Origin: Pirellulales bacterium
GTDB lineage: Bacteria > Planctomycetota > Planctomycetia > Pirellulales > JAEUIK01
Assembly (NCBI GenBank): GCA_019636335.1
Contig: JAHBXR010000003.1
Location: 294,904-358,903, forward strand
DNA: 64,000 bases
Direction of reading: 5' to 3'
The notes beneath the pieces are model-generated. The model saw nothing but the letters and a program-made list of their open reading frames with translations. It was not told where the DNA came from and did not search any database. Shown here piece by piece: positions 16,104-24,378 of this stretch. A program made the translations under genes and the position numbers. Within the stretch, counting starts at the first letter, position 1. Every line of letters starts with the position of its first letter.

Positions 16104-18464
16104 TCAGACTTCGGCCAATTCCGGCGCGGGTTGTTTGAACATCGCGGTGGGATTCGGCGTGAACAGCACCAGGCAGGCGGGCAGGAAGAGCAGGTCCCCC
16201 AGCATGGCGGCAAACATCGTGATGGCGGTCAACTCGGCGAAACGACGCGTCGGCACGAAATCGGACAGGAGCAGCACGGCCAGGCCCACGATGATCAGCA
16301 GCCGCGTGATGATGATGGCGCGGCCCGTGCCTTGATAGGTCCGCTCGATGGCCAGCACCGTGTCGTCCGTGGCGCGCGATTCATCGATATAGCGTGCCAG
16401 GAAGTGAATCGTGTCGTCGACCGAGACCCCCAAGCTGATCGAAAAGACGATGATGTTGGCGACGTTCAGATCGTAGCCCATCCAGCCCATATAGCCGAGC
16501 GTGACCAAGAGGGGTGTGGCATTCGGAATGATGGCCACCAGCCCCATGCGAACCGAACGCAGCAGCACGCCGATGATGACGAAGATCACCACCGACGCGG
16601 TCCACAGCGAGTAGAACAACTGTCGCACGAAGCCGTCGAGCGAGCTGGCCGCGACATAGGCGTCTCCCGTCATGCGAAAGGTGACACCGCTCTCGGGCGG
16701 AAACAACTGTTGGAGCTTTTGCTCGATCGTCCGCGTCAACTTGAGCGTGTCGCGCGTGCCGACATCTTGCACGCGCACCAGTATGCGCGCGTGGCGACCA
16801 TCTTCGGTGAGAAAGGCCAGGTAGGCCGCGGCATGCGGACTCTCGGCCAGCATGCGCTCGGTCCATTGGATGCGCTTTTCACCTTGCTCGTCGGAGGCGG
16901 GCAGAGCCTGGCGCGCCTCGTCGCGCCCCGCGTGCAAGCCGGCATAGGCATCCTGATGCAGGTCGACGTACGACCGAACAAAGATCACGCCGGGCTGCTC
17001 GGCGGCGAACTTTTCGGCAGCCGCGACATTCTGGTAAACCCCCGGTTCGAGAAAACGCCCCGGCCGATCGGCCGAGAGGCTGATCTCGAGCGGAATGAAC
17101 CCGGCCATGTGCCCTTCGACGAGCCGCTGCGTGGCGATCGTCGGATGATCCTCGTCGTAGGTGTCGATCGTGTAGGAGTTCACCTCGACCTGCAGACCGA
17201 CGAGCAGGCACACCGCGGCGATCGTCATGCCGATGGCGATCGACGTCCAAGGGTGCGTGGCGACGACGCGGCCGCCGTAGGCCGTCAGCCGCGCCAGCGG
17301 AGAGCGAAAGCCCACGGCGCTGGCGTCGGCCGGCGCGGGAAACAACGGCATCAAGCTGCCCAACACGCCGATCGTGCTGAAGTAGAGCAGCCCCACGCCG
17401 AGCGCCGCCTGCCAGCCGAAGTCCTGCAGGATCTCCCCCGAGGCCCCCATCAGGCTGGCGAAGCCGATGGCGCTGGTGATGATCGTCAGCATGCACGCGT
17501 GCGCCATGTGAGGCAGCGTGCGGCGAATCGCTTTCTCTCGGTCGCCGCCGCACAAGACGACGTCTTCCGCGAAGCGGCTCACGACGTGAACACAGTTCGA
17601 GACGCCGATGATGAGCAAAAGCACCGGCAGCACGTTGCTGATGATGTTCAGCGTCTCGCCGATGGCGGCCAGGATGCCCACCGTCCAGGTCATGCCCACG
17701 CCGACGGCAATGAGGGGCAGGAACGTCCCGGCCAGCGAGCGGAAGATGGCGAACAGCGCCACGAAGAAGACGCACGCGGCGATCGACACGAAGAGAAACT
17801 GGTTGTTCTTCAGATCGTCGACGATGCCGACCCGGATGGCCGGCAAGCCGGAGTAACGCAACTGAAAACCGTCGGGCGGGGGGGTGTCGCGGAACACCCC
17901 TTCGACGCTTTCGAGAATCTCGCGCGTCGTGTCAAGATCGCGCGCCGCGGGATCGAAGGCCACGATCGTCGCCGCCAGTCGCCGGTCGCGGCTGACCAAG
18001 GCTCCTTCGACCAGGGGACTGCGCTCGACCACCTCGCGGACGCGCGTTTCGGTCGGCTGATCGACCGGCAGCTCGATCACCAAGGGCTCGATGCGAATCC
18101 GCGGACGGCTCCAGAGATAGCGCTTGGCCGTGCGCAGCGTGGCGAGCGATTCGACCGCCGTCACGTGGGGCAAGCGTTGCAGTTTCTTGACCGTGGCGGC
18201 CTGCCAGGTGAGGGCCCGGCGGTCGAGCACGTCGGCGCCATCGGTGGCCTCGAGCAGCACGAGCAGGAGGGTATCTTCGTAGCCGAAGCGCTGCTTGAAC
18301 TCCTCGGAATAGGCCAGCACGTCGTCGTCGTTGGCGAAGATGGCCTGCGGCGTGAAGTCGAATCTCAACCGCAGCGCCGAGACGCCCGCGATGAGGGTGG
18401 CAACCACCCAAACCGCGATCGTCAGCTTGCGATGCGAAACGATGAAATCGACGAAAAACGACAT
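16104..18464 (-). CDS. MMPL/RND-superfamily transporter
   Basis: A 786-residue membrane protein with the duplicated RND topology: one N-terminal membrane helix (VSHRKLTIAVWVVATLIAGV), a periplasmic domain, five more helices starting FLFVSIAACVFFVALFAIFRSL, then the same order again with SLWTASVVIFVIIGVLL. This sterol-sensing-domain-like layout is shared by MMPL lipid transporters and hopanoid transporters of the HpnN type. Charged residues in the first TM4 region (GVSNCVHVVSRFAEDV) and the second (GVSVDDTIHFLARYID) fit proton relay. The cargo, probably a lipid or hydrophobic compound, is inferred. Confidence 0.9.
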   Translation of the reverse strand: MSFFVDFIVSHRKLTIAVWVVATLIAGVSALRLRFDFTPQAIFANDDDVLAYSEEFKQRFGYEDTLLLVLLEATDGADVLDRRALTWQAATVKKLQRLPHVTAVESLATLRTAKRYLWSRPRIRIEPLVIELPVDQPTETRVREVVERSPLVEGALVSRDRRLAATIVAFDPAARDLDTTREILESVEGVFRDTPPPDGFQLRYSGLPAIRVGIVDDLKNNQFLFVSIAACVFFVALFAIFRSLAGTFLPLIAVGVGMTWTVGILAAIGETLNIISNVLPVLLLIIGVSNCVHVVSRFAEDVVLCGGDREKAIRRTLPHMAHACMLTIITSAIGFASLMGASGEILQDFGWQAALGVGLLYFSTIGVLGSLMPLFPAPADASAVGFRSPLARLTAYGGRVVATHPWTSIAIGMTIAAVCLLVGLQVEVNSYTIDTYDEDHPTIATQRLVEGHMAGFIPLEISLSADRPGRFLEPGVYQNVAAAEKFAAEQPGVIFVRSYVDLHQDAYAGLHAGRDEARQALPASDEQGEKRIQWTERMLAESPHAAAYLAFLTEDGRHARILVRVQDVGTRDTLKLTRTIEQKLQQLFPPESGVTFRMTGDAYVAASSLDGFVRQLFYSLWTASVVIFVIIGVLLRSVRMGLVAIIPNATPLLVTLGYMGWMGYDLNVANIIVFSISLGVSVDDTIHFLARYIDESRATDDTVLAIERTYQGTGRAIIITRLLIIVGLAVLLLSDFVPTRRFAELTAITMFAAMLGDLLFLPACLVLFTPNPTAMFKQPAPELAEV

Positions 18465-18473
18465 GAGCAGGGG

Positions 18474-18562
18474 GGCAGTGGACAGGGGTCAGTGGGCAGA
18501 CACTTACGATACCTTTACCCCGAACTGACCACTAGCCACTAGCCCCTGACCCCTGACCACTA
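18474..18562. repeat. Degenerate heptad repeat in inverted arms
   Basis: Between the MMPL gene and the upstream redoxin gene. The right arm (about 18525-18562) is built of 7-base units CCACTAG, CCACTAG, CCCCTGA, CCCCTGA. The left arm (18474-18498) has the same type of unit on the other strand (CCACTGA, CCCCTGT, CCACTGC). The TAG stop of the redoxin gene falls in the last unit. The arms could pair as a long imperfect hairpin in RNA. Confidence 0.7.
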
Positions 18563-20386
18563 TCTCCCCTGGGCCTCGCCCGTCTTGGGATCGACCTCGA
18601 GATTCAAATACTCGGCGTCGTCCATGTAGAAGAAGAACCCGTACATCATCTCCTCGTGCGTCTGCTGTCCTTCGCGGACGGTCGCCGCGGGATCGGGGTT
18701 GTACGGATTGAAGGCCGAGTTGTCGTAGTGCGCGATGCACTCGATCTTCGTCCCCTTGGGGAAGCGGGCGTAGTCGGTCGGCCAGCGGTAGGCCAACTGC
18801 CAGTCGAAATTGTAGTTGGGCACCGAGAGGATGTTCTCGGTCCGTCCGTCGGGGTAATGGGCCAGGAAGGTCATGTCCTTGCCGCGGACGTGCATGTGGA
18901 CGAACATGCCCAGGCCGGTGGCATCGCAGTCGAGCGTGCGTTGTGCCACCACGCGGTGGTGTGCGTCTCCCGGCGGAATGGCAAAGTTGCCCGTCGTGAC
19001 GCGGAAGTGCTTCACTTCCTTCTGAATCGTCCCCTTGGCGTAGACGAGCCCCACGCGCGTTTCGTCCTCTTCGCCTTCCTTGCCCGTCGTCACGTAGTGG
19101 CTCTGCAGCACGAGGACCGAGCCCTTGGGAATCTTGAAGGCGGTGCCCGGGTCGAGCACCATCGGCACGCCGCCGGGGACGTAGCCGGTGATGAAGGCCG
19201 CCTCGTTGTCCGTATCGCCCGCGCCCGCCTTGCCTTTGTTCATGCTGGCCCGCAGGTTCACCGCCGCCAGGTTGGCGTGATGCACGATCCGCGGATTGCC
19301 GGGCAGGATCTCGATGCCCTGCACCCAGGTGTCGTGCTCGAAGACGTGGGGCAGAAAGATGTACTTGTACGCTACGATGCCTGTGGCCGGGACCTTCACC
19401 TTCTTGGGAATCGTATAAACGACGTCGGGCTCGCCGATCTGCCACTCGGTCTGGGCGAACTCGCGCGGCGGAGGCAGCTTCGCGGCGTCCCCCTTTTCGC
19501 GGCTGCCGCTGGCCCAGGCCAAGATCAGCTCGATTTCCTCGGGCTTCATCTCCACGCGGTTCGAGAAATGCCCGTGCTGTTCGCTCGCATACAGTGGTGG
19601 CATGCGCTGCTCGCGGACGACTTCGGCAATCATCTCCGCATTGCCGTCCGCGTCGTCGTAGTCGAGCAGCGAGAAGGGGGCCGTCGTGCCGGGGCGATGG
19701 CACTCCTGGCAATACTGTTGCATCAGCGGGGCGATGTGCTCGCTGTAGGTGACCTGCTCGACGGGCGTCTTGATCTTGCCCGGCGTGATGCGGCAGCCGT
19801 CGACCGGCGTTTCGGCGATTTTCACGTCGCGGCCGGCTAGCACGTCTTCGAGCGCGGCTTCGAGATCCTGGCGACCGGCGTTGGCGTTCTCGCCCCCCAG
19901 TCGGAACTGGCTATCGATGCGGCCGCGATACTTGAGGACGCCTGCGCCATCGAGCACCACGACCTCGGGCGTTCGCTCGACCCCCAGCGCGCGGACCGCC
20001 TCGCCGTCGAAATCCTTGCCGATGTGGAAGGGGAGGTCGTAGTCGAGCCCTTGCTGCGCCACCTCGATCAACTTGTCTTTGGGGCCGACGTTGAGGGCGA
20101 CGAACTGCACGTCCTGATCGCGGTATTTGGCCTCGAGCTCCTTGACTCGCGGAAGGTAACGCTGCACGAGGGGGCAATCGAGCGTCGTGAAGACGATCAC
20201 GTACGCCTTCTTCTCGCCCAGGTCGGAGAGCGTCCGCGGCAGGAAGCGGATGTCCTTGAAGGTGAACGACCCCACCTTGTCGCCTATCGAGACCTTGGGC
20301 GTCTCGGGCTTGCGCTCGACGGCCGAGGCCGACGCGGCGAGAAGCAGTGTCGTGCCGATCGCCGCCAGTAGGTACCGTCCGCCCAT
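18560..20386 (-). CDS. Exported redoxin / cytochrome c / copper-monooxygenase-like fusion protein
   Basis: A 608-residue protein with a signal peptide (LLAAIGTTLLLAASASAVE). Residues about 30-190 form an AhpC/TSA-type thioredoxin fold in which the redox site reads DCPLVQR, with one Cys instead of CxxC. A heme-binding CxxCH (YCQECHRPG) lies near residue 230, followed by the MPPLYAS segment. The last 250 residues resemble the C-terminal domain of Cu(II) ascorbate-dependent monooxygenases, with HH (PRIVHHANL) and HMH (GMFVHMHVRGKDM) as candidate copper ligands. Such fusions are common in planctomycetes; the substrate is unknown. Confidence 0.88.
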   Translation of the reverse strand: MGGRYLLAAIGTTLLLAASASAVERKPETPKVSIGDKVGSFTFKDIRFLPRTLSDLGEKKAYVIVFTTLDCPLVQRYLPRVKELEAKYRDQDVQFVALNVGPKDKLIEVAQQGLDYDLPFHIGKDFDGEAVRALGVERTPEVVVLDGAGVLKYRGRIDSQFRLGGENANAGRQDLEAALEDVLAGRDVKIAETPVDGCRITPGKIKTPVEQVTYSEHIAPLMQQYCQECHRPGTTAPFSLLDYDDADGNAEMIAEVVREQRMPPLYASEQHGHFSNRVEMKPEEIELILAWASGSREKGDAAKLPPPREFAQTEWQIGEPDVVYTIPKKVKVPATGIVAYKYIFLPHVFEHDTWVQGIEILPGNPRIVHHANLAAVNLRASMNKGKAGAGDTDNEAAFITGYVPGGVPMVLDPGTAFKIPKGSVLVLQSHYVTTGKEGEEDETRVGLVYAKGTIQKEVKHFRVTTGNFAIPPGDAHHRVVAQRTLDCDATGLGMFVHMHVRGKDMTFLAHYPDGRTENILSVPNYNFDWQLAYRWPTDYARFPKGTKIECIAHYDNSAFNPYNPDPAATVREGQQTHEEMMYGFFFYMDDAEYLNLEVDPKTGEAQGR

Positions 20387-20883
20387 GGGAGTCTCCCTCT
20401 TTTGGGGATGATTTCGCGTAAAATCCGCGCGTCGTTCTGTATCTCTTGCACCTGGAAATACCTGGAAAGCCCGCGAAAAGTTTCGGGCCTCGCAAGACCT
20501 TGGCTGTTATATCACCAGCACTTACGGGACGGCAATGCTCTTGGAAACCCAGAAGGATTTAACGCCGAGACGCAGAGACGCAAAGAAAGACGGACTGTCA
20601 GGGCTGGGGTGCCTAACCCACGTTACAGATCCATCTCCCCCTCTGTCACGGCTTTTTTGATCTTCTAATCCTTTGCGTCTCTGCGTCTCTGCGTTGAAAT
20701 CTGCGTCAGAATCCAGCCGTAACGGGTGCGGGGCAGCAGGGGGCACGGGAGCCGTAACCTGGGGCTGGATCACAATTTTTGGCAAGAAACTCTGGATTTC
20801 GCCGCAGCGATTTGCGACAATTGCTGTCAGGCCAGAGAGCAGTTTTGTCGGGGGATGCTCCAGACATCAGGGGAGTCGACCAT
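20387..20883. other. Intergenic stretch holding an inverted-repeat element
   Basis: No gene is supported between the redoxin gene and the DUF1559 gene. The stretch holds the inverted repeat described at 20555-20707 and, at its right end, the GGGGAG ribosome site (20870-20875) of the DUF1559 gene. Confidence 0.6.
20555..20707. repeat. Inverted-repeat element with GACGCAGAGACGCAAAG arms
   Basis: The left arm at about 20555-20586 reads GATTT, AACGC, then GAGACGCAGAGACGCAAAG. The right arm at about 20671-20702 is its reverse complement with one extra base and few mismatches. About 85 bases lie between the arms. Both strands therefore encode the same peptide, FNAETQRRK. There is no transposase between the arms, so it resembles a miniature non-autonomous element or a foldback repeat. 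Confidence 0.75.
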
Positions 20884-22038
20884 ATGGGAGTCGGACAGAT
20901 GAGAGGCAAGAAGCGACAAGGTTTTACACTCGTCGAGCTGCTGGTCGTGATCAGCATCATCGGCATGCTGGCAGCATTGCTACTGCCAGCCGTCCAGAGT
21001 GCCCGCGAGTCGGGGCGACGTACTACCTGCGTCAATAATCAGAAGAACGTGGCACTGGCGGTGCAGGCCTATGAGGCAGCGAAGGGGCAGTTGCCCGGTT
21101 ACCGCAATCTCATGGTGAAGGATGGTACTGCGGCGATTGATGCGGACGGGTACGCGACGGGAGGGGCAGCCGTGACTGCTGGGCCAAGGCCCGCTAGCTG
21201 GCAATTCGTGTTGCTGCCGTACCTTGAAAGAAACGACTTGTACCTCGCGGCAACGGATCCGAATACTCAACTCAAATCGCAGACCTACGGTGTTGCCCCG
21301 AATTCTCCGATGCCGATCTACACTTGCCCGAGCGACATCCTCGCGAAGTCGAGCGAGCCGGAGAACGACATTTCGAGCTATGTGGCCAACTGCGGGCAGG
21401 CGGACGTCCTTGATGACAATACTGACGATCAGGATGTCTTAGACACCCCGTTCAATGGGGTGTTTCACGACCAGTACAACTTTGCACTTGCATTGCCTAG
21501 CAGCACGGCACGCACTTTCCGCCAACAGCGCGTTTCGAGCAGCATCATCACGGCTGGCGATGGCGCTGGTACTACGCTTTTGATCTCGGAGAATGTGGAT
21601 TCTGGCAACTGGGCGGATGCTGGTGCCAACGCCGAGATGAAGAACGGTATGGTCTGGTGGCCGGATGTGACTACACCATCTTCGGCTGGCCTGGCGGATG
21701 GGGTGATTGCACCCGCCGTTCGCACGGTCGGTGGAATTGATGGCAGCGTGCATATCAATGGAAACCCTGGCTGGAGCACGCAGACGACTCCCGCCGCTAC
21801 ATCGGGAAATGCGTATCCTTACCATGAGCGCTATTACATGGCTCGTCCGTCGAGCTATCATCCCGGCGTGGTGGTGGCTGCTTTCTGCGATGCCCACGTG
21901 CAGACTTTGAATGACACGATGGACTATCGCGTTTTCTGCTTGCTGATGACCCCGCGTGGCACGCAAGCAACCGTTGTCAACACGGGAGCGCCTGCAGACA
22001 ACATTTTCAAGCTGCCGCTTGACGATGGTGCCTTCTAA
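20884..22038 (+). CDS. DUF1559 protein with type IV pilin-like N-terminus
   Basis: A 384-residue member of the large planctomycete DUF1559 family. It opens with a short basic leader and the prepilin cleavage/methylation motif [17 protein letters not shown], followed by a hydrophobic helix, then the conserved [20 protein letters not shown] and a long globular domain. Near the C-terminus, [17 protein letters not shown] matches the H-X9-DG family motif, with DA in place of DG. The ATG at 20884 has GGGGAG eight bases upstream. Family members are thought to be exported and assembled by a type II/IV pilus-like system; the exact role is unknown. A strong terminator follows. Confidence 0.93.
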   Translation: MGVGQMRGKKRQGFTLVELLVVISIIGMLAALLLPAVQSARESGRRTTCVNNQKNVALAVQAYEAAKGQLPGYRNLMVKDGTAAIDADGYATGGAAVTAGPRPASWQFVLLPYLERNDLYLAATDPNTQLKSQTYGVAPNSPMPIYTCPSDILAKSSEPENDISSYVANCGQADVLDDNTDDQDVLDTPFNGVFHDQYNFALALPSSTARTFRQQRVSSSIITAGDGAGTTLLISENVDSGNWADAGANAEMKNGMVWWPDVTTPSSAGLADGVIAPAVRTVGGIDGSVHINGNPGWSTQTTPAATSGNAYPYHERYYMARPSSYHPGVVVAAFCDAHVQTLNDTMDYRVFCLLMTPRGTQATVVNTGAPADNIFKLPLDDGAF

Positions 22039-22071
22039 GCCGCGATCGTCAGAAGTTTGAGTTCGATTCCC

Positions 22072-22109
22072 AAAAAGAGCCCGGGGAAAGATGCCCCGGG
22101 CTCTTTTTT
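22072..22109 (+). terminator. Rho-independent terminator after the DUF1559 gene
   Basis: A GC-rich stem GAGCCCGGGG / CCCCGGGCTC with loop AAAGATG, preceded by five A and followed by six T (22104-22109). It ends 70 bases after the DUF1559 stop. The REP at 22111 begins right after it. Confidence 0.92.
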
Positions 22110-22110
22110 C

Positions 22111-22135
22111 GTAGGTCAGGTACTCCGTACCTGAC
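22111..22135 (+). repeat. REP sequence, GTAG type
   Basis: GTAG followed by arms GTCAGGTAC and GTACCTGAC with loop TCC, identical to the REPs at 8106 and 22931. First member of the left bimodule. Confidence 0.95.
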
Positions 22136-22200
22136 AATGGTAGACGTAGCGAACTGAACAATCGTGTGCGATAGTCGACCTGAGTGGCAAGCCGATTCTT

Positions 22201-22225
22201 GTCAGGTACAGGGTACCTGACCTAC
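22201..22225 (-). repeat. REP sequence, inverted partner
   Basis: Arms GTCAGGTAC and GTACCTGAC around AGG, followed by CTAC, i.e. the REP on the minus strand. Second member of the left bimodule; the spacer to 22135 is 65 bases. Confidence 0.95.
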
Positions 22226-22306
22226 GGTTGCTTGATTTGCCATGCCGATCGATTGTCAGGGGTGGCGGATGGGGCAAACTCGTTGATGTGGCCAACTCGA
22301 TCGATT

Positions 22307-22332
22307 GTCAGGTACGCGCGTACCTGACCTAC
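22307..22332 (-). repeat. REP sequence directly after the RAYT stop codon
   Basis: Arms GTCAGGTAC and GTACCTGAC around a four-base loop GCGC, followed by CTAC whose last base is adjacent to the RAYT stop codon (22333-22335). About 60 bases to the left a partial copy begins with the same CGATCGATTGTCAGG but then diverges. Confidence 0.93.
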
Positions 22333-22884
22333 TTATTCGCCGGTGCCATGCTTGAGACGCGTTTCGTCTGGCGCGGTGGCCCAGGTCGGTGGATAGTGCC
22401 CCGTGGCGACGTAGCGATGAAACGTCGACCAGGGCCAGTCTCGCGCGGCTGGGACGAGCCCGTGCTTCACGGGGTTGTAATGCACGTAGTCGAAATGTGC
22501 CTCGAGGTCATATTCGTCGCGGATCGTGTGTTCCCAGAAACGGCGTTGCCAGACGCCGCGACGAGACTCTCTCTTCTTTTCCGACGATGAATCAGGTTCA
22601 TGACCGCCGGATGCCAGCCAGGCGATGGTAAAGTCTCGCTTGATGTTTCGCCATCGCATCGAGTAGTCGCAATCGCCCGATGGCAACGCCCAAATGGCGT
22701 GCAGGTGATCGGGCAGGACGACGATGGCGATCGTCTCGGCGGGATGCGCCGTGAGCACCGCGCGCATGATACTTCCCAGCAGCCGCACCGCCTTCTCGTT
22801 CTGAAAGACAGGCCGGCGCGCGGCGGTCACCAAAGTGAAGAAATAGGTCCCACCCGGCACAAAGAAGCGTTTGTAATCCGACAT
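22333..22884 (-). CDS. REP-associated tyrosine transposase (RAYT)
   Basis: A 183-residue Y1/HUH-type transposase. It has the family start YKRFFVPGGTYFFTLVT, the HUH-type metal motif PDHLHAIW (H60, H62), the segment NIKRDF, the RRGVWQRRFWEHTIRD block, and the region FDYVHYNPVKHGLV, which holds the candidate catalytic tyrosine (Y133 or Y136). RAYTs are single-copy, vertically kept relatives of IS200/IS605 transposases that cut and join REP DNA. The surrounding REPs of the GTAG type match the expected substrate. No frameshift or lost motif is seen, so it looks intact. Confidence 0.94.
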   Translation of the reverse strand: MSDYKRFFVPGGTYFFTLVTAARRPVFQNEKAVRLLGSIMRAVLTAHPAETIAIVVLPDHLHAIWALPSGDCDYSMRWRNIKRDFTIAWLASGGHEPDSSSEKKRESRRGVWQRRFWEHTIRDEYDLEAHFDYVHYNPVKHGLVPAARDWPWSTFHRYVATGHYPPTWATAPDETRLKHGTGE

Positions 22885-22930
22885 GCCCGACAGATTAGCG
22901 CCACACTCGCGCGAAAGCCAACAGATTCTT

Positions 22931-22955
22931 GTAGGTCAGGTACTCCGTACCTGAC
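22931..22955 (+). repeat. REP sequence, GTAG type
   Basis: Same core as 22111-22135, located 46 bases upstream of the RAYT start. First member of the right bimodule. Confidence 0.95.
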
Positions 22956-23021
22956 AATGGTAGACGCAGCGAACTGAACAATCGTGTGCGACAGTCGATC
23001 GGTGTGGCAAGCCGATTCTTG

Positions 23022-23047
23022 GTCAGGTACGCGCGTACCCCACCTAC
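23022..23047 (-). repeat. REP sequence, degenerate inverted partner
   Basis: Left arm GTCAGGTAC is intact; the right arm reads GTACCCCAC with two changes, and CTAC follows. The loop is GCGC, as in the REP next to the RAYT stop. Second member of the right bimodule; it ends 23 bases before the MFS gene start. Confidence 0.88.
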
Positions 23048-23070
23048 AACACGGACTCTGGGACGGCGGC

Positions 23071-24315
23071 ATGAGCGAGGTGGATCGTTTTCGGCGCGCG
23101 CAGTGGCGGATGCTGCTGGCCGTGATGGGCTGTTATCTCTTCTATTACACCGGCCGGCAGAATTTCGGCTTCATCAATCGCGCGCTGCAATCGGAGCTCG
23201 GGCTCTCGGCGACCGACGTCGGCACGATTGGCGGTGGCATGTTGCTGGCCTACGGGCTTGGGCAGGCGGTCAACGGCGGGCTGGCCGATCGTTTCGGCAC
23301 GCGCCGCATGATGACGCTGGGAGCGCTCGCCTCGGCCGCGCTGAATTGGGCCGCCAGCTTCGCCGGAGGTTACACCTCGCTGCTCCTCTGCTGGACCGCC
23401 AATGGCTACGCGCAGTCGTTCGGCTGGGCGCCCGGCAGCAAGCTCATCGCCGAGTGGTGGCGCAGCGACGAACGAGGACGCGCCTTCGGCTTCTACACGC
23501 TGGCGGCCGGCTTCTCGAGCGTGCTGACCTTCGCGCTTTGCCTGGGCGTGCTCTACGTGCTCGACTGGCGCTGGGTGTTGCGGCTGCCCGTGCTGCTGCT
23601 CGTGGTGGCGGGGCTGGCGTTCTATCGCGTGGCGCGCGATCGGCCGCAGGATCTTGGCTTTCCCCCCTTGGAAGAGGAAGCGGACGAGCTTGTCTCCCCA
23701 GTTGTCTCGCATGCGCCGCAAGAGAGCTTTGCCGAGCGCTACGTCGCCGTGCTGACGAACGGGCGTTTCCTTGTCGCGTGCGCCGCGCTGGGGTTGGAAA
23801 GCGTCGCACGCTATGGCTTGCTCTTCTGGGTGCCGGCGCACTACCTGGGAGAGCATTGGAAACAAGAGCCGGGCGCGGCGTGGATCACCCTGGCGCTGCC
23901 CATCGGCATGGCCCTGGAGGCCGTGACGAGCGGGCAGATCTCGGATCGCCTCTTCGGCGGTAATCGTGCCCGTCCGATTGCCATCTGGCTGGCCCTGGCC
24001 GCCGTGGTCGTGCTGGCCCTGGCGCAAGTGCCTCGCGAGCAGACGACGCTGGGGCTCGCGCTGTTGTTCCTGGCGGGATTTCTTGTCTACGGGCCGCAGG
24101 CGTGCTTTTGGGCCTTGTGTCCCGATCTGCTGGGGCGCTCGCGGGCGGGGACCGGCGTGGGGGTGATGGACGCCTTTGCCTACGGCTTTGCCGCCCTGGG
24201 CGAGGTCGCCATCGGCCGGACGATCGACGCCTATCAAGAGACCGGCGTGATGTTCTATATCGTGGCCGGCTGCTGCGCCGCCGGCGCCGCCATCATTCCG
24301 CTGGTCAGACGGTAG
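23071..24315 (+). CDS. MFS transporter, organophosphate:phosphate antiporter (OPA)-like
   Basis: A 414-residue major facilitator with 12 membrane segments. The start WRMLLAVMGCYLFYYTGRQNFGFINRAL and the following LGLSATDVGTIGGGMLLAYGLGQAVNGGLADRFGTRRMM match the OPA branch (GlpT/UhpT/UhpC type), which exchanges organophosphates for phosphate. The ATG at 23071 is the family start; upstream codons run through the REP and are not conserved. The downstream zinc dehydrogenase gene is 63 bases away on the same strand, so the two may act on one substrate (inference). Confidence 0.88.
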   Translation: MSEVDRFRRAQWRMLLAVMGCYLFYYTGRQNFGFINRALQSELGLSATDVGTIGGGMLLAYGLGQAVNGGLADRFGTRRMMTLGALASAALNWAASFAGGYTSLLLCWTANGYAQSFGWAPGSKLIAEWWRSDERGRAFGFYTLAAGFSSVLTFALCLGVLYVLDWRWVLRLPVLLLVVAGLAFYRVARDRPQDLGFPPLEEEADELVSPVVSHAPQESFAERYVAVLTNGRFLVACAALGLESVARYGLLFWVPAHYLGEHWKQEPGAAWITLALPIGMALEAVTSGQISDRLFGGNRARPIAIWLALAAVVVLALAQVPREQTTLGLALLFLAGFLVYGPQACFWALCPDLLGRSRAGTGVGVMDAFAYGFAALGEVAIGRTIDAYQETGVMFYIVAGCCAAGAAIIPLVRR

Positions 24316-24378
24316 ACGGCAGCGAATAATCACGACCGCCACGATGCTCGTCTCTCCTTAGAAAGGGAATGTGTGCGA

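Larger units (their letters stand above)
22111..23047. mobile_element. REPtron: RAYT gene flanked by REP pairs
   Basis: The unit consists of a 115-base REP pair (22111-22225), a single REP abutting the RAYT stop (22307-22332), the RAYT gene (22333-22884, minus strand) and a 117-base REP pair (22931-23047). The two outer pairs share both REPs and most of the spacer, for example GCGAACTGAACAATCGTGTG and GTGGCAAGCCGATTCTT. The same REP family occurs at 8106-8184. Confidence 0.9.

Noticed and set aside
15861..18542. A very long plus-strand open frame opposite the MMPL gene
   Set aside because: It is a high-GC shadow: His, Arg, Asp and Gln rich, no domains, and it lies across two genes with clear families on the other strand.
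22061..22070. GTTCGATTCC, which looks like a tRNA T-loop
   Set aside because: The preceding bases are the DUF1559 coding end and no acceptor or anticodon arm can be formed.
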